Positions 9,519-18,760 are shown, numbered from the stretch's first letter. The stretch: DNA of 64,000 nt from an uncultured Ruegeria sp. (GCF_947497005.1 NZ_CANMFF010000004.1:186001-250000), one strand, 5' to 3'. Notes: generated by a model from the sequence alone, not told the origin. Made by a program: numbers and translations.

Positions 9519-10370
9519 TTACCCTCGCGGCCTGAGAAGATCAGCCAACCCGTCGCCCAACAGAGAAAAACCCAACCCTGTCAGAACAATGGCCAATCCG
9601 GGCATCAGGCTCAGCCACCACGCGGTCGAGATAAAGTTGCGCCCCTCTGCGATAAGTACGCCCCATTCGGCTTGTGGTGGCTGTGCGCCCAGCCCCAGGT
9701 AACCCAGCGACGACCCCAACAAGATCACCAGAGCCATGTCAGTCATCCAGTAGACAATGACCGGTGTGATCGCGTTGGGCAGCAGGTGCCGGAAGATGAT
9801 GCGCCGATCAGAATAGCCCATGACGACACCTGCGGCGGCATAGTCATTGCCCATCTGTGCAATGACTTCGGCTCGCATCAGGCGTGCATAATAGACCCAG
9901 TAAACGACCGAGATGGCGATATACATGTTAACCAGCCCAGGCCCCAACACCGCAACCATGGCGATGACTAGAACAAGGAACGGGAAGGTAATGACGGCGT
10001 CGACAATCCGACCGAAGATCAGGTCGGCAATGCCCCGGTAGTATCCGACAAGTGCTCCGATTATCACGCCGGTCACCAACGCAAAGACCGTGCCGAACAC
10101 GGCCATTTGCATGTTCACCTGATAGGCCCAGATCACCCGCGAAAGGCTGTCGCGGCCCAACAGGTCGGTGCCAAATGGATGCGCCCAAGATGGGGGCTGT
10201 CGGATTGCGTTGTAATCGATTGTGTTTGGATCGTAGGGCGCGAAAGCGCCGGGAAAGACGGCCAGCAGGATCGAAAACCCGATGATCAACAGCCCGGCGA
10301 CTAACCCTGGTTTGCGAAGAGCCATCCTGAAAAACGAGGGCTGGCTGTTAGTGAAGGTCATATCACTCAT
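9519..10370 (-). CDS. peptide ABC transporter permease, OppC/DppC type
   Basis: Inner-membrane subunit, 283 residues, with about six TM helices. The N-terminal OppC_N segment (ALRKPGLVAGLLIIGFSILL) is followed by the BPD_transp_1 domain, and the EAA-type coupling loop is at AAGVVMGYSDRRIIFRHLLPN. The motif FGTDLLGRDSLSRVIWA is characteristic of DppC proteins. Its ATG overlaps the stop of the DppB-type gene (ATGA). It pairs with that permease to form the translocation pore. Confidence 0.93.
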   Translation of the reverse strand: MSDMTFTNSQPSFFRMALRKPGLVAGLLIIGFSILLAVFPGAFAPYDPNTIDYNAIRQPPSWAHPFGTDLLGRDSLSRVIWAYQVNMQMAVFGTVFALVTGVIIGALVGYYRGIADLIFGRIVDAVITFPFLVLVIAMVAVLGPGLVNMYIAISVVYWVYYARLMRAEVIAQMGNDYAAAGVVMGYSDRRIIFRHLLPNAITPVIVYWMTDMALVILLGSSLGYLGLGAQPPQAEWGVLIAEGRNFISTAWWLSLMPGLAIVLTGLGFSLLGDGLADLLRPRG

Positions 10371-11308
10371 TGCAGGCGCATCCTCGGGTCAAGGCGACTT
10401 TGGAACACATCAGTCATCAAAAAGACGAACGAGACCAGCACGGCAAATGTCAGGGTAAGTCCTTGAATCAACGGGTAGTCGCGGGCAAAGATCGCTTCGA
10501 GCATCAGTCGTCCCATGCCGGGTACGGCGAATACGGTTTCTGTGACCAAAGTCCCGCTCATCAGATTGCCAATGGATAGGCCAAGCAGTGTAACCGTCGA
10601 GATCAGCGCATTGCGCAGCACGTGCCGACCAAGGATCAGACGAGAGGGCAGGCCTTTGGCGCGGGCGAATTGAACATATTCGGCATCCAGCACTTCGATA
10701 ATCGCGCTGCGCAGGTTCCGCATGATGATGGCCGAGGTATAAAGCGCAACCGTGACCGATGGCAGAAACAGGTGATAGAGTTTCTCGCTGAACGTATCGC
10801 CATACCCGCCGACCGGGAACAAGCGCAATTGAGCTGCCAGAAAGGTTAGCAGGACCAAGCCGATATAGAAGACCGGCATGGACAGGCCGATCTGAAATAT
10901 TGTGCGGATCACCGCATCGGGCCAGCGTCCGCGATTGAGCGCGGCCACAAAGGCTAGCGGCCCTGCAATCAACAGCGACAGAATCACTGAATACACGGTT
11001 AAAAACACTGTGACCGGCAGGCGGTCGACGATGACATCCATCACATCTGTGCGCATCAGGATCGAGCGCCCCAGATCACCCTGAACCGTGTTGGAAAGGA
11101 ATAGCCAGAACTGTACCAGCATCGGTTCAGTCAGACCCAGCCGTTCCCGGATCGCCTGAATGTCAGCGTCCGAGGCGCGGTCTCCCGCCATCGCAATGGC
11201 CGGATCGCCCGGCAGCATCCGCACCAGCAGGAAGATGATGACCATAACCAGAAAGAAGGTTGGCACCATCATCAACAGGCGCTTGAAGATATAGTTAAGG
11301 CTGGACAC
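10367..11308 (-). CDS. peptide ABC transporter permease, OppB/DppB type
   Basis: Inner-membrane subunit with about six TM helices. It shows the DppB hallmarks RMLPGDPAIAMAG near the N-terminus, the coupling loop EYVQFARAKGLPSRLILGRHVLRNAL, and GTLVTETVFAVPGMGRL. There is no suitably placed ATG. The frame opens at TTG 11323, but GTG 11308 has GGAG seven bases upstream and gives the usual family N-terminus, so I placed the start there. The gene follows the binding-protein gene after a 58-bp gap containing a stem-loop. Confidence 0.88.
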   Translation of the reverse strand: MSSLNYIFKRLLMMVPTFFLVMVIIFLLVRMLPGDPAIAMAGDRASDADIQAIRERLGLTEPMLVQFWLFLSNTVQGDLGRSILMRTDVMDVIVDRLPVTVFLTVYSVILSLLIAGPLAFVAALNRGRWPDAVIRTIFQIGLSMPVFYIGLVLLTFLAAQLRLFPVGGYGDTFSEKLYHLFLPSVTVALYTSAIIMRNLRSAIIEVLDAEYVQFARAKGLPSRLILGRHVLRNALISTVTLLGLSIGNLMSGTLVTETVFAVPGMGRLMLEAIFARDYPLIQGLTLTFAVLVSFVFLMTDVFQSRLDPRMRLQ

Positions 11309-11326
11309 ATCCGCACTCCGCAAAGG

Positions 11327-11352
11327 GCCCCGCCGCCAGGGTGCGGCGAGGC
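11327..11352 (-). terminator. stem-loop between binding-protein and permease genes
   Basis: Two 10-base arms with one mismatch (GCCCCGCCGC and GCGGCGAGGC) enclose a 6-base loop. There is no following T-run, so it is more likely an mRNA-stabilising or attenuating hairpin than a full terminator. It lies directly after the solute-binding-protein stop, where it would raise binding-protein mRNA relative to the rest of the operon. Confidence 0.5.
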
Positions 11353-11366
11353 AAGGGCATCAGCTC

Positions 11367-12950
11367 TTAACGGCTGACTGTTGCTTCATCGAAGATGTTA
11401 TTACCCAAGGGCGTCTGAACATAGCCTTCGACCGCAGTTCTAAGCGCCACTGCGAAGGGGGTTTCATACATGAACAGCAAGGGGGCCGCGTTCGCGTAAA
11501 GTTCCTGCATTTTGGCGAATTTGACCTTGCGGGCTTCTGGGTCCATTTCGTTTGCGGCTTCCTCGAACAGTGTATTGAACTCGGCATTCTCCCATCCGGT
11601 GCCAACGGCCTTGGCCGTGGGTGTGTAGCCCAGCCAGCCGACAACCTGACTGGGGTCGTTCACGTCGTTGACCCAGCCATACGTATGGATGTCAAATTCG
11701 CCGGAACGGTTCTTTGCACCGCGTGTGGCGCCATCCACCTGCTCGACCACCAGTTCGATACCCAGCGGTGCCCACATCTGTTGAAGTGCCGCAAAGATCG
11801 TCGAGTCGTCTGCCGAACCTGCGAGAGTGGTCAGAGTAACCTCAGTACCTTGTTCCAGACCGGCCTCGGTAACCAACGCTTTGGCTTTTTCCATGTCAAA
11901 CGCATAGAGCGGGCTCAGATCGGTGGAAAATTGTGTGGCCTTGGCCATCAGCGGCGAGCTCATCGGCTGACCGGCACCATGTAGGACGACCCCGATCAAA
12001 GCATCTTTGTTAGTAGCATAGTTCAATGCTTGTCTTACCCGAGCATCAGCCAACGGGTTAGGCGACCCATCCGCGCGTGTGTCACGCGTGTTGATCGGCG
12101 AATAGATGATTCGCGTCGAAGGGTAGAGCTGCATGTTGATATTTGAATCGGCCTCCAGCTCGGCCACGCGGCTGAACGGGATAAATTCAGCAGCGTCCAC
12201 TTCACCGGCTTGCAGGCTCAGAATGCGCGTGGCGTCATCCGGGATGATCTCGAAATGCACGGCTTCCAAATAGGGCAGTGGTTTTCCATCGGCACCATTG
12301 CGCCAATAGTTTTCATTGGCGCAGAAATCCATCGAAGACCCTTGTTCGAACCCGCATAGGTAGAACGGGCCAGAACCGACGCCAGCGGATGTCGAGGCAA
12401 AGATTGCTGCGGATTTGTCCTGATCTGTCTCGCCTGCTGCAGTCTCAAAAGCGGCCTTCGAAACGATGGCCGTATTGAAGGTGGCCAGCATCGACAGGAT
12501 GGTCGGATCAGGGTCTTTCAAGGCAATTGTAATCGCGTTGCCATCAGCCGAGACGGTGTCTATCGAGCCCAGAAGGCCAGCCCAGGGGCTAAGGTCCGGG
12601 TTCCGTGCCCGGTCGAGCGAAAACACAATGTCATCGCCGGTCATGGGTGCGCCATCGGCGAACAGAACGCCCTCGCGCAGGGTCAACGACACCGTTTTGC
12701 CGTCTTCCGAGACGGAGAATGCCTCAGCCAGACCAGGCTCAACAGAATTCCCGTCGGCGCTACCGCGCAACAAAGTGTCGAACAGGCTGCCTACCATCCA
12801 GATGTCGGGATTTCGATCGGCATAGATCGGGTCAATCAGCCTTGATCCATCATAACGGGCGAAGTTCAGTGTTCCGCCTCTTTCCTGCGCCAGCGCCGGC
12901 ACGGCCAACGTCGTGGCCAGCACTAATCCCAAAACCGATTTCAGTTGCAT
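11367..12950 (-). CDS. peptide ABC transporter solute-binding protein (SBP_bac_5)
   Basis: Periplasmic receptor of the minus-strand importer, 527 residues. A Sec signal peptide (MQLKSVLGLVLATTLAVPALAQ) ends at an AxA-type cleavage site. The mature part has the family's GLAEAFSVSEDGKTVSLTLREGV opening and LTLREGVLFADGAPMTGDDIVFSLDR segment. Start 12950 is preferred because GGGAGG stands 7 bases upstream; the open frame also allows ATG 12983, which would add 11 residues before the signal peptide. It is the first gene of a six-gene operon ending in an M24 aminopeptidase. A 20-bp palindrome lies 63 bp upstream. A peptide ligand is inferred from the family and the linked peptidase. Confidence 0.92.
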   Translation of the reverse strand: MQLKSVLGLVLATTLAVPALAQERGGTLNFARYDGSRLIDPIYADRNPDIWMVGSLFDTLLRGSADGNSVEPGLAEAFSVSEDGKTVSLTLREGVLFADGAPMTGDDIVFSLDRARNPDLSPWAGLLGSIDTVSADGNAITIALKDPDPTILSMLATFNTAIVSKAAFETAAGETDQDKSAAIFASTSAGVGSGPFYLCGFEQGSSMDFCANENYWRNGADGKPLPYLEAVHFEIIPDDATRILSLQAGEVDAAEFIPFSRVAELEADSNINMQLYPSTRIIYSPINTRDTRADGSPNPLADARVRQALNYATNKDALIGVVLHGAGQPMSSPLMAKATQFSTDLSPLYAFDMEKAKALVTEAGLEQGTEVTLTTLAGSADDSTIFAALQQMWAPLGIELVVEQVDGATRGAKNRSGEFDIHTYGWVNDVNDPSQVVGWLGYTPTAKAVGTGWENAEFNTLFEEAANEMDPEARKVKFAKMQELYANAAPLLFMYETPFAVALRTAVEGYVQTPLGNNIFDEATVSR

Positions 12951-13012
12951 TCTCTTATCCTCCCGCAAAAGCACATGCTTCACGCGACGGGAGAGTAATC
13001 ATTTTTTTACAA

Positions 13013-13032
13013 TACTAAAGTTTTTTTTAGTA
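13013..13032. promoter_or_regulatory. palindrome, candidate operator upstream of the first importer operon
   Basis: TACTAAA and TTTAGTA form perfect 7-base arms around a 6-base spacer. It lies in the 97-bp AT-rich gap between the XRE-cupin regulator gene and the binding-protein gene it precedes. A second AT-rich palindrome occurs upstream of the regulator itself, which suggests both are bound by that regulator. This is inferred from position and symmetry only. Confidence 0.45.
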
Positions 13033-13047
13033 GAAGATAAAAAGTTT

Positions 13048-13659
13048 TTATGAATCCTGCCCCTGATCGATCGCATTATTCATAGGTGAGGTCGTCACCC
13101 ACAGTTCAACCGCCTCGGTTTCGCCAAGCACGACCGAATAGTGTCGCGTAGATGTATCATGATGAATCACGTCGCCGGGAGACATGATGAAAATCTGATC
13201 CCCCAGATGATATTCCAGCTGCCCGGACATGAGGTAGCAAAAAGCTTCACCAGTGTGGCACATCTTTTCAGAAACATGGCCTGGCGGGCGGTGAACGATC
13301 TGCGGGTGAAATAACGCTCCGGCGAATCCCGGTCCCAGCTTTTCGTAATACCGCCCGCGTGTCCCCAAAGAGTATGTTTGTCTGCCGTCTCGGGCGACAT
13401 ATTGGGTAAACACTTCCGGCACGCTCAGCAATTGTTCGATGCTGGTTTGCAGCGCCGCAGCAATAGCCATCAGCGAAGTCAGCGACGGCGAACTCAACCC
13501 ACGTTCCACCTGCGACAGGAATCCTGTTGTCAGATCTGCGGATCTGGCCACCTGATCCAGTGTTTTTCCCATCGCTTTGCGGCGCCTGCGGATGGCGTGT
13601 CCCAATTCAGTCGGTTTACCCTTTTGTCTGGTTTTGACGTGCTCGGTCGGTGATTGCAT
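13048..13659 (-). CDS. XRE-family transcriptional regulator with C-terminal cupin domain
   Basis: Short-type HTH regulator with a small-molecule-binding cupin, a class that often controls amino acid, polyamine or peptide use. The HTH_3 domain covers roughly residues 18-75 (TLDQVARSADLTTGFLSQVE, then RGLSSPSLTSLMAIAAAL). The cupin covers about 110-190 and includes HTGEAFCYLMSGQLEYHLG and PGDVIHHDTSTRHY. Start 13659 is chosen because AGAGGA lies 7 bases upstream; ATG 13695 is open but lacks a ribosome site. The gene sits between two peptide importer operons transcribed in opposite directions and is the obvious candidate to control both. Confidence 0.88.
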   Translation of the reverse strand: MQSPTEHVKTRQKGKPTELGHAIRRRRKAMGKTLDQVARSADLTTGFLSQVERGLSSPSLTSLMAIAAALQTSIEQLLSVPEVFTQYVARDGRQTYSLGTRGRYYEKLGPGFAGALFHPQIVHRPPGHVSEKMCHTGEAFCYLMSGQLEYHLGDQIFIMSPGDVIHHDTSTRHYSVVLGETEAVELWVTTSPMNNAIDQGQDS

Positions 13660-13717
13660 TCGCAGGTCCTCTGCAGTTCGGACAGTGCGATCCATTCAAT
13701 AGAACTATTTCGTGAAG

Positions 13718-13734
13718 ATCAAAATTTTTTTGAT
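13718..13734. promoter_or_regulatory. palindrome, candidate regulator operator
   Basis: ATCAAAA and TTTTGAT form perfect 7-base arms around TTT, 59 bp upstream of the chosen regulator start. A smaller TTAG-G-CTAA palindrome overlaps its right edge (13734-13742). Both lie between the regulator (minus) and the second importer (plus), where autoregulation and divergent control would be expected. Confidence 0.42.
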
Positions 13735-14098
13735 TAGGCTAAAAAACGATTTTCCGAATCCTTCCTGGTGATCTCGGCACAAAGTGGGTTCGGAGATCAG
13801 CGTTCACGAGTATGGGCAAAATCCCCGATGCCGTTTTAATGCTGAACCCAATGCAGAGGGCAAGGGATGTAAGTCATTCCAGGTGAGTAAAGTGAAAATG
13901 AAGCAGTCTCGACCGCACCCCTCCGGGACTTAGGGCAGATGCATGCTTTACAGTGAACTGCGACAGACGCTGTTGACATTAGATTTTGTATTTTGGATAC
14001 ATTAGCAGCGAGATCGCGACGACTTGTTCTGTCACTGAATGCTCTGACGACAAAGAGCCCTGCGATTGTCTTGAAAAGTCCTTTTCTGGGAGAAAATC
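13735..14098 (+). promoter_or_regulatory. leader and promoter region of the second importer operon
   Basis: This 364-bp stretch holds no credible gene. A TTGACA box lies at 13973-13978, and a weak GATACA/TACATT candidate -10 box lies 17-19 bases further on. That leaves a ~95-base untranslated leader before ATG 14099, which has a GGGAG ribosome site. The rest shows no recognisable RNA element. Confidence 0.4.
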
Positions 14099-15682
14099 AT
14101 GAAACTCAAACTTCTGGCCGCAACCACTGCGATTGCCCTGACGGGTGCCGTGGCGCAGGCAAATACTCTGGTTTATTGTTCCGAAGGCTCGCCTGAAGGG
14201 TTCGATCCTGCTCTGTTCACCGCAGGGACGACCTTTGATGCGTCTTCACATCCGATCTACAATCGGTTGCTGGAATTTGAAACGGGCACAACCAACGTAA
14301 TCCCCGGCTTGGCCGAAAGTGTCGAGGCCAGCGACGATGGTCTGGAATACACGTTCAAGTTGCGTCAGGGGGTAAAGTTCCATTCCAATGACGAATTCAC
14401 TCCGACCCGCGACTTCAATGCGGATGACGTAATCTTCTCGTTCATGCGTCAGAAAGACGAAAGTCACCCTTATAATCAAATATCAGGCGGTACTTGGGAG
14501 TATTTCCAGGGTATGGGGATGCCTGATCTGGTCTCATCCATCGAAAAGATTGATGACTACACTGTGAGATTCACCCTGTCCAAACCCGAAGCACCTTTTG
14601 TCGCCAACATGGCGATGGACTTCGCGTCGATCGTGTCGGCGGAATATGCCAATGCAATGATGGCAGCTGGAACGCCTGAAAAACTGAACACAGCGCCCAT
14701 CGGTACCGGGCCGTTTTCATTTGTGGCCTATCAGAAGGACGCAGTGATCCGTTACTCAGCCAATGGCGAGTACTGGAAAGACCCGGCGCAGGTTGACAAT
14801 CTGATCTTTGCCATCACCCCGGATGCGTCCGTGCGCTATCAGAAACTGAAAGCCGGTGAATGCCATGTGATGCCCTATCCTAACCCTGCCGACATTCAGG
14901 CGATGAAGGATGATGCGGACATCAACATGATGGAGCAGGAGGGTCTGAACGTCGGCTATCTGGCCTACAACACCACAATGGCGCCGTTCGACAACCCCAA
15001 GGTGCGTAAGGCGCTGAATATGGCAATCGACAAGCAGGCGATCATCGACGTGGTCTTCCAAGGCTCGGGTCAGGCGGCCAAGAACCCGATCCCGCCGACA
15101 ATGTGGGGCTATAACGACGCGATCACCGACGACGCTTATGATCCGGAAGCGGCCAAGGCGATGCTTGAGGCAGAAGGCGTTTCCGACCTGTCGATGAAGG
15201 TCTGGGCGATGCCGGTACAGCGCCCGTACAACCCGAATGCACGTCGTATGGCTGAACTGATCCAGGCGGATTTCGCGAAGGTTGGCGTCGATGTCGAAAT
15301 CGTCTCGTATGAATGGGGTGAATACCTGTCGCGTTCGAAAGACCTGAACCGGGACGGAGCGGTTCTGCTGGGCTGGACCGGTGACAATGGCGATCCGGAC
15401 AACTTCCTGGCCGTGTTGCTGGGCTGTGATGGTCGCGAAGCGTCGAACCGTGCGCAGTGGTGCCACCAGCCGTTCGAAGATCTGATCCTGCAAGCTAAGC
15501 AGAGTACCGATCAGGCCGAACGCACCAAGCTGTACGAAGACGCTCAGGTGATCTTTAAGGATCAGGCGCCATGGGCGACCATCGCGCATTCGGTTGTTTA
15601 CATGCCGATGAGCAACAAGGTGCAGGGCTACAAAGTGCACCCGCTGGGCGGACACATCTTTTATGATGTGAGCGTCGAGTAA
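14099..15682 (+). CDS. dipeptide ABC transporter solute-binding protein, DppA-like
   Basis: Periplasmic receptor of the plus-strand importer, 527 residues. The signal peptide is MKLKLLAATTAIALTGAVAQA. The mature protein begins TLVYCSEGSPEGFDPALF and contains YNRLLEFETGTTNVIPGLAE and TFKLRQGVKFHS, all very typical of DppA. In E. coli the homologue binds dipeptides and haem. GGGAGAAAATC precedes the ATG. It heads a six-gene operon (binding protein, M24 peptidase, two permeases, two ATPases). The resemblance to DppA is clearer than for the binding protein of the other importer. Confidence 0.93.
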   Translation: MKLKLLAATTAIALTGAVAQANTLVYCSEGSPEGFDPALFTAGTTFDASSHPIYNRLLEFETGTTNVIPGLAESVEASDDGLEYTFKLRQGVKFHSNDEFTPTRDFNADDVIFSFMRQKDESHPYNQISGGTWEYFQGMGMPDLVSSIEKIDDYTVRFTLSKPEAPFVANMAMDFASIVSAEYANAMMAAGTPEKLNTAPIGTGPFSFVAYQKDAVIRYSANGEYWKDPAQVDNLIFAITPDASVRYQKLKAGECHVMPYPNPADIQAMKDDADINMMEQEGLNVGYLAYNTTMAPFDNPKVRKALNMAIDKQAIIDVVFQGSGQAAKNPIPPTMWGYNDAITDDAYDPEAAKAMLEAEGVSDLSMKVWAMPVQRPYNPNARRMAELIQADFAKVGVDVEIVSYEWGEYLSRSKDLNRDGAVLLGWTGDNGDPDNFLAVLLGCDGREASNRAQWCHQPFEDLILQAKQSTDQAERTKLYEDAQVIFKDQAPWATIAHSVVYMPMSNKVQGYKVHPLGGHIFYDVSVE

Positions 15683-15697
15683 ATCACCACTCATTTG

Positions 15698-15735
15698 CCA
15701 AAGCCGCCTGATTGGGCGGCTTTGGTTTTCTTGTT
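15698..15735 (+). terminator. strong stem-loop with T-rich tail after the DppA-like gene
   Basis: CCAAAGCCGCC and GGCGGCTTTGG form a perfect 11-bp stem with a 6-base loop, followed by TTTTCTTGTT. It lies in the 70-bp gap before the M24 peptidase gene and should act as a partial terminator, giving more binding protein than membrane components. Confidence 0.75.
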
Positions 15736-15752
15736 ATTGGAGACTGGCCTGA

Positions 15753-16847
15753 ATGCCGGATTTGTCCGAATACAGCCAACTGGCCCGCGATATGTCTGTT
15801 GATGCCGTGGCGCTGGTGCCCGGCCCAAATTTCACCCGCGCGTTGGGCAAAGCCTTTATGAGCCACGAACGCCCGTTTCTGGTAGTGATCCCGGCGAAGG
15901 GAAGCCCGGCGGCCATCGTTCCAAATCTCGAACTCGGCTCATGGGAACTGGTCAGATTTGATGGTGCAGTGTTCGATTGGTTCGATCAGACCGGATATGA
16001 AGATGCGTTTACCGCACTGGCCGATCACATGCCGTTGTCGTCTGTGGCGGTAGAAGGTCAGGTGATGCGGGTGTTTGTGTCCAAGGCCCTGACCCGTGCA
16101 ATGCCGGACCTGCGCATCGTGGACGGCGAGCGCGAGATTTCCGGGCTGCGGATTGTCAAGACCGACGACGACATCTTGGCTTTGCAAGCCGCCATCGATG
16201 TTTCCGAACGCGCTCTGGAGCAGGTCATCGCCCGCGTGCGTGTCGGCCAGACCGAAAAGCAGGTCGAACAGACTTTAATACAAGCGCTGTTTGCTGAAGG
16301 GGCCGAGTCACTGGCATTCAATCCAATCGTAGCGGCAGGTGACAACTCTGCCAGGCCGCATGGCAAAGCGCGCGCGGACTACGAGATTCGTTCCGGTGAC
16401 GCTCTGCTGTTCGACTTCGGAGCCCGCAATCAGGGCTTCGCAGCGGATATCACCCGGACTTTCTTTGTTAACGAGGTCTCGGACGAGGGTCGGGCGGTCT
16501 ACGACACAGTGCTACGTGCCAACCAAAAAGGTTTCGAGGTCTGCCGCCCCGGCGTGACAGCGCATGATATTGACGACGCGGTGATCGGCGTGCTTGAGGC
16601 TTCGCCCTATGCCGACCGCATCCGAACTAAAACGGGCCACGGTTTGGGCCGGGACGTTCACGAGGCCCCCTATATCATGCGCGGCAACGATCAGGTGATC
16701 CGCAAGGGAATGGTCTGGACGAACGAGCCCGGGCTATATGAACTAGACAATTTCGGTGTGCGCATCGAAGATGACGTACTGGTGACGGAAGATGGTTGCC
16801 GGTCATTGACCAGCTTTCCCAAAAATCTCAGAATCATAGGTCACTGA
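15753..16847 (+). CDS. M24-family Xaa-Pro peptidase (prolidase/aminopeptidase)
   Basis: Metallopeptidase of 364 residues with a creatinase-type N-domain (about 1-120) and a pita-bread catalytic domain. All metal ligands are visible: two Asp in LLFDFGARNQGFAADITRTF, His in TGHGLGRDVHEAP, Glu in NEPGLYEL and Glu in GVRIEDDVLV. The full ligand set argues against creatinase, which lacks the metal site. The gene lies inside a dipeptide importer operon and its stop overlaps the next permease start (TGATG), so it probably splits imported proline dipeptides in the cytoplasm. Ectoine-hydrolase-like activity is an alternative within this family. Confidence 0.88.
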   Translation: MPDLSEYSQLARDMSVDAVALVPGPNFTRALGKAFMSHERPFLVVIPAKGSPAAIVPNLELGSWELVRFDGAVFDWFDQTGYEDAFTALADHMPLSSVAVEGQVMRVFVSKALTRAMPDLRIVDGEREISGLRIVKTDDDILALQAAIDVSERALEQVIARVRVGQTEKQVEQTLIQALFAEGAESLAFNPIVAAGDNSARPHGKARADYEIRSGDALLFDFGARNQGFAADITRTFFVNEVSDEGRAVYDTVLRANQKGFEVCRPGVTAHDIDDAVIGVLEASPYADRIRTKTGHGLGRDVHEAPYIMRGNDQVIRKGMVWTNEPGLYELDNFGVRIEDDVLVTEDGCRSLTSFPKNLRIIGH

Positions 16848-17854
16848 TGATTGGCTATTTTCTAACTCGACTGGGCATGTTCATCCCGACCTTTCTGGGT
16901 GTGACGTTGATTTCCTTCATGTTCATTCGCGTCTTGCCCGGCGATCCGATTATCGTCATGGCCGGTGAACGTGGTATGACTGAGGAACGTTATCAGGAAA
17001 TGGTCGAGAAGCTGGGCTTTGATAAACCCGTGCTTCAGCAATACTGGGACTATCTTGTTGGCGTCATGCAAGGTGATCTGGGTGAAAGCTTTGTGACCAA
17101 AAAACCCGTTTGGGACGAATTCTTTGCGCTGTTCCCGGCGACGCTGGAACTTTCGCTTTGCGCGATGATTTTTGCAGTGGCTCTGGGCCTGCCTGCGGGC
17201 GTGATCGCGGCAGTCAACAGGGGAAAGTTCTTTGACCGCGCGCTGATGTCCTCAGCCCTGATTGGCTATTCCATGCCGATCTTCTGGTGGGCGCTGCTAC
17301 TTATCATCGTATTTTCCGGCAATCTGGGCTGGACGCCGGTCTCGGGTCGAATTGATCTGCTGTATTACTTTCCCAGCGTTACGGGCTTTATGCTGATCGA
17401 CAGCCTGCTATCCGGGCAGGAAGGCGCGTTTGGTTCCGCCGTGCGGCACCTGATCCTGCCAACCATCGTACTTGGCACCATCCCGCTGGCGGTGATTGCG
17501 CGCCAGACACGTTCGGCGATGCTGGAAGTGCTGGGCGAGGACTATATCCGAACCGCTCGCGCCAAGGGCCTTTCTCCGACGCGGATCAACGGGTTGCACG
17601 CGCTGCGCAACGCTCTGATCCCGGTTGTTACCGTGATCGGCTTGTCGGTTGGTACATTGCTTGCGGGTGCGATCCTGACCGAGACGATCTTTAGCTGGCC
17701 GGGGATCGGCAAGTGGATGGTCGATAGTATCTTCCGCCGCGATTACCCAGTGGTGCAGGGCGGTCTGCTTATGATCGCGGTGATTGTGATGCTGGTGAAC
17801 CTGCTGGTCGATGTCCTGTACGGCATCATCAACCCCAAAATCCGGAGGCGGTGA
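16847..17854 (+). CDS. dipeptide ABC transporter permease, DppB type
   Basis: Inner-membrane pore subunit, 335 residues, about six TM helices. It carries FIRVLPGDPIIVMAGERG at the first periplasmic loop, the coupling loop EDYIRTARAKGLSPTRINGL, and GAILTETIFSWPGIGKW. The frame is open further upstream, but ATG 16847 overlaps the peptidase stop (TGATG) and gives the normal N-terminus MIGYFLTRLGMFIPTFLG. The 30-residue insertion VSGRIDLLYYFPSVTGF is usual in the dipeptide subgroup. Confidence 0.93.
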   Translation: MIGYFLTRLGMFIPTFLGVTLISFMFIRVLPGDPIIVMAGERGMTEERYQEMVEKLGFDKPVLQQYWDYLVGVMQGDLGESFVTKKPVWDEFFALFPATLELSLCAMIFAVALGLPAGVIAAVNRGKFFDRALMSSALIGYSMPIFWWALLLIIVFSGNLGWTPVSGRIDLLYYFPSVTGFMLIDSLLSGQEGAFGSAVRHLILPTIVLGTIPLAVIARQTRSAMLEVLGEDYIRTARAKGLSPTRINGLHALRNALIPVVTVIGLSVGTLLAGAILTETIFSWPGIGKWMVDSIFRRDYPVVQGGLLMIAVIVMLVNLLVDVLYGIINPKIRRR

Positions 17855-18756
17855 TGGCCGAAGTGTCCGCAACTCCTACCAAATCCGAAAATCGCCCCAG
17901 CGCCCTGCGTGAATTCTGGTACTACTTCAGCGAAAACCGCGGTGCGGTTATTGGGCTGTGGGTCTTTGCTGCCTTTGTGTTCTGCGCAGCTTTCGCGCCG
18001 CTTTTGGCCCCCTATGATGCGACAGAGCAGTTCCGCGATCACATCCTGCAACCACCGGCATGGCAGGAAGGTGGAAGCTGGGCTTTTCCACTGGGCACCG
18101 ACCCTTTGGGCCGGGATATGCTGTCACGCCTGATCATGGGCTCACGCTATTCCTTCTTTGTCGGGATCGTTGTTGTTTGTGTTGCCGTATCGGGCGGTGT
18201 GATGGTCGGCCTGCTTTCGGGCTTTGCCCCCAAATGGGTCGATACGCTGATCATGCGGGTGATGGATATCATTCTGGCTTTTCCCTCGCTGCTGCTGGCG
18301 CTAGTTCTGGTGGCCATCCTTGGCCCGTCGCTGACCAACGCGATGATCGCGATCGCTATCGTGTTTCAGCCCCACTACGTGCGCCTGACCCGCGCTTCAG
18401 TTCTGGCGGAACGACAGAAAGATTATGTCACATCGGCGCGGGTGGCCGGTGCGGGCAAGTCGCGGCTGATGTTCATCACTGTGCTGCCCAATTGTCTGGC
18501 GCCAATCATCGTGCAGGCAGCACTGTCCTTCTCAACGGCGATTCTGGACGCCGCTGCCTTGGGCTTTCTGGGTATGGGCGCGCAACCGCCCACGCCGGAA
18601 TGGGGCACCATGCTGGCCGAAGCGCGCGAATTCATACTGCGCGCCTGGTGGGTGGTTACCTTCCCCGGTTTGGCGATCCTTGTGACCGTACTTGCCATCA
18701 ACCTGATGGGCGACGGCCTGCGCGATGCGCTGGACCCAAAATTGAAACGGAGCTGA
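17854..18756 (+). CDS. dipeptide ABC transporter permease, DppC type
   Basis: Partner permease, 300 residues. An OppC_N segment follows a ~25-residue cytoplasmic lead, then the BPD_transp_1 domain with FPLGTDPLGRDMLSRLIMG and the coupling loop KDYVTSARVAGAGKSRLMF. ATG 17854 overlaps the DppB stop (TGATG), with GGAGG five bases upstream. GTG 17851 is also in frame. Confidence 0.93.
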   Translation: MAEVSATPTKSENRPSALREFWYYFSENRGAVIGLWVFAAFVFCAAFAPLLAPYDATEQFRDHILQPPAWQEGGSWAFPLGTDPLGRDMLSRLIMGSRYSFFVGIVVVCVAVSGGVMVGLLSGFAPKWVDTLIMRVMDIILAFPSLLLALVLVAILGPSLTNAMIAIAIVFQPHYVRLTRASVLAERQKDYVTSARVAGAGKSRLMFITVLPNCLAPIIVQAALSFSTAILDAAALGFLGMGAQPPTPEWGTMLAEAREFILRAWWVVTFPGLAILVTVLAINLMGDGLRDALDPKLKRS

Positions 18757-18760
18757 TCGC

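Noticed and set aside
14756..15694. 312-codon minus-strand open frame
   Set aside because: Shadow of the DppA-like receptor gene, which has a signal peptide and a ribosome site.
15753..16847. Creatinase feeding the sarcosine oxidase
   Set aside because: All five metal ligands of Xaa-Pro peptidases are present, while creatinase lacks them; the operon context is peptide uptake.
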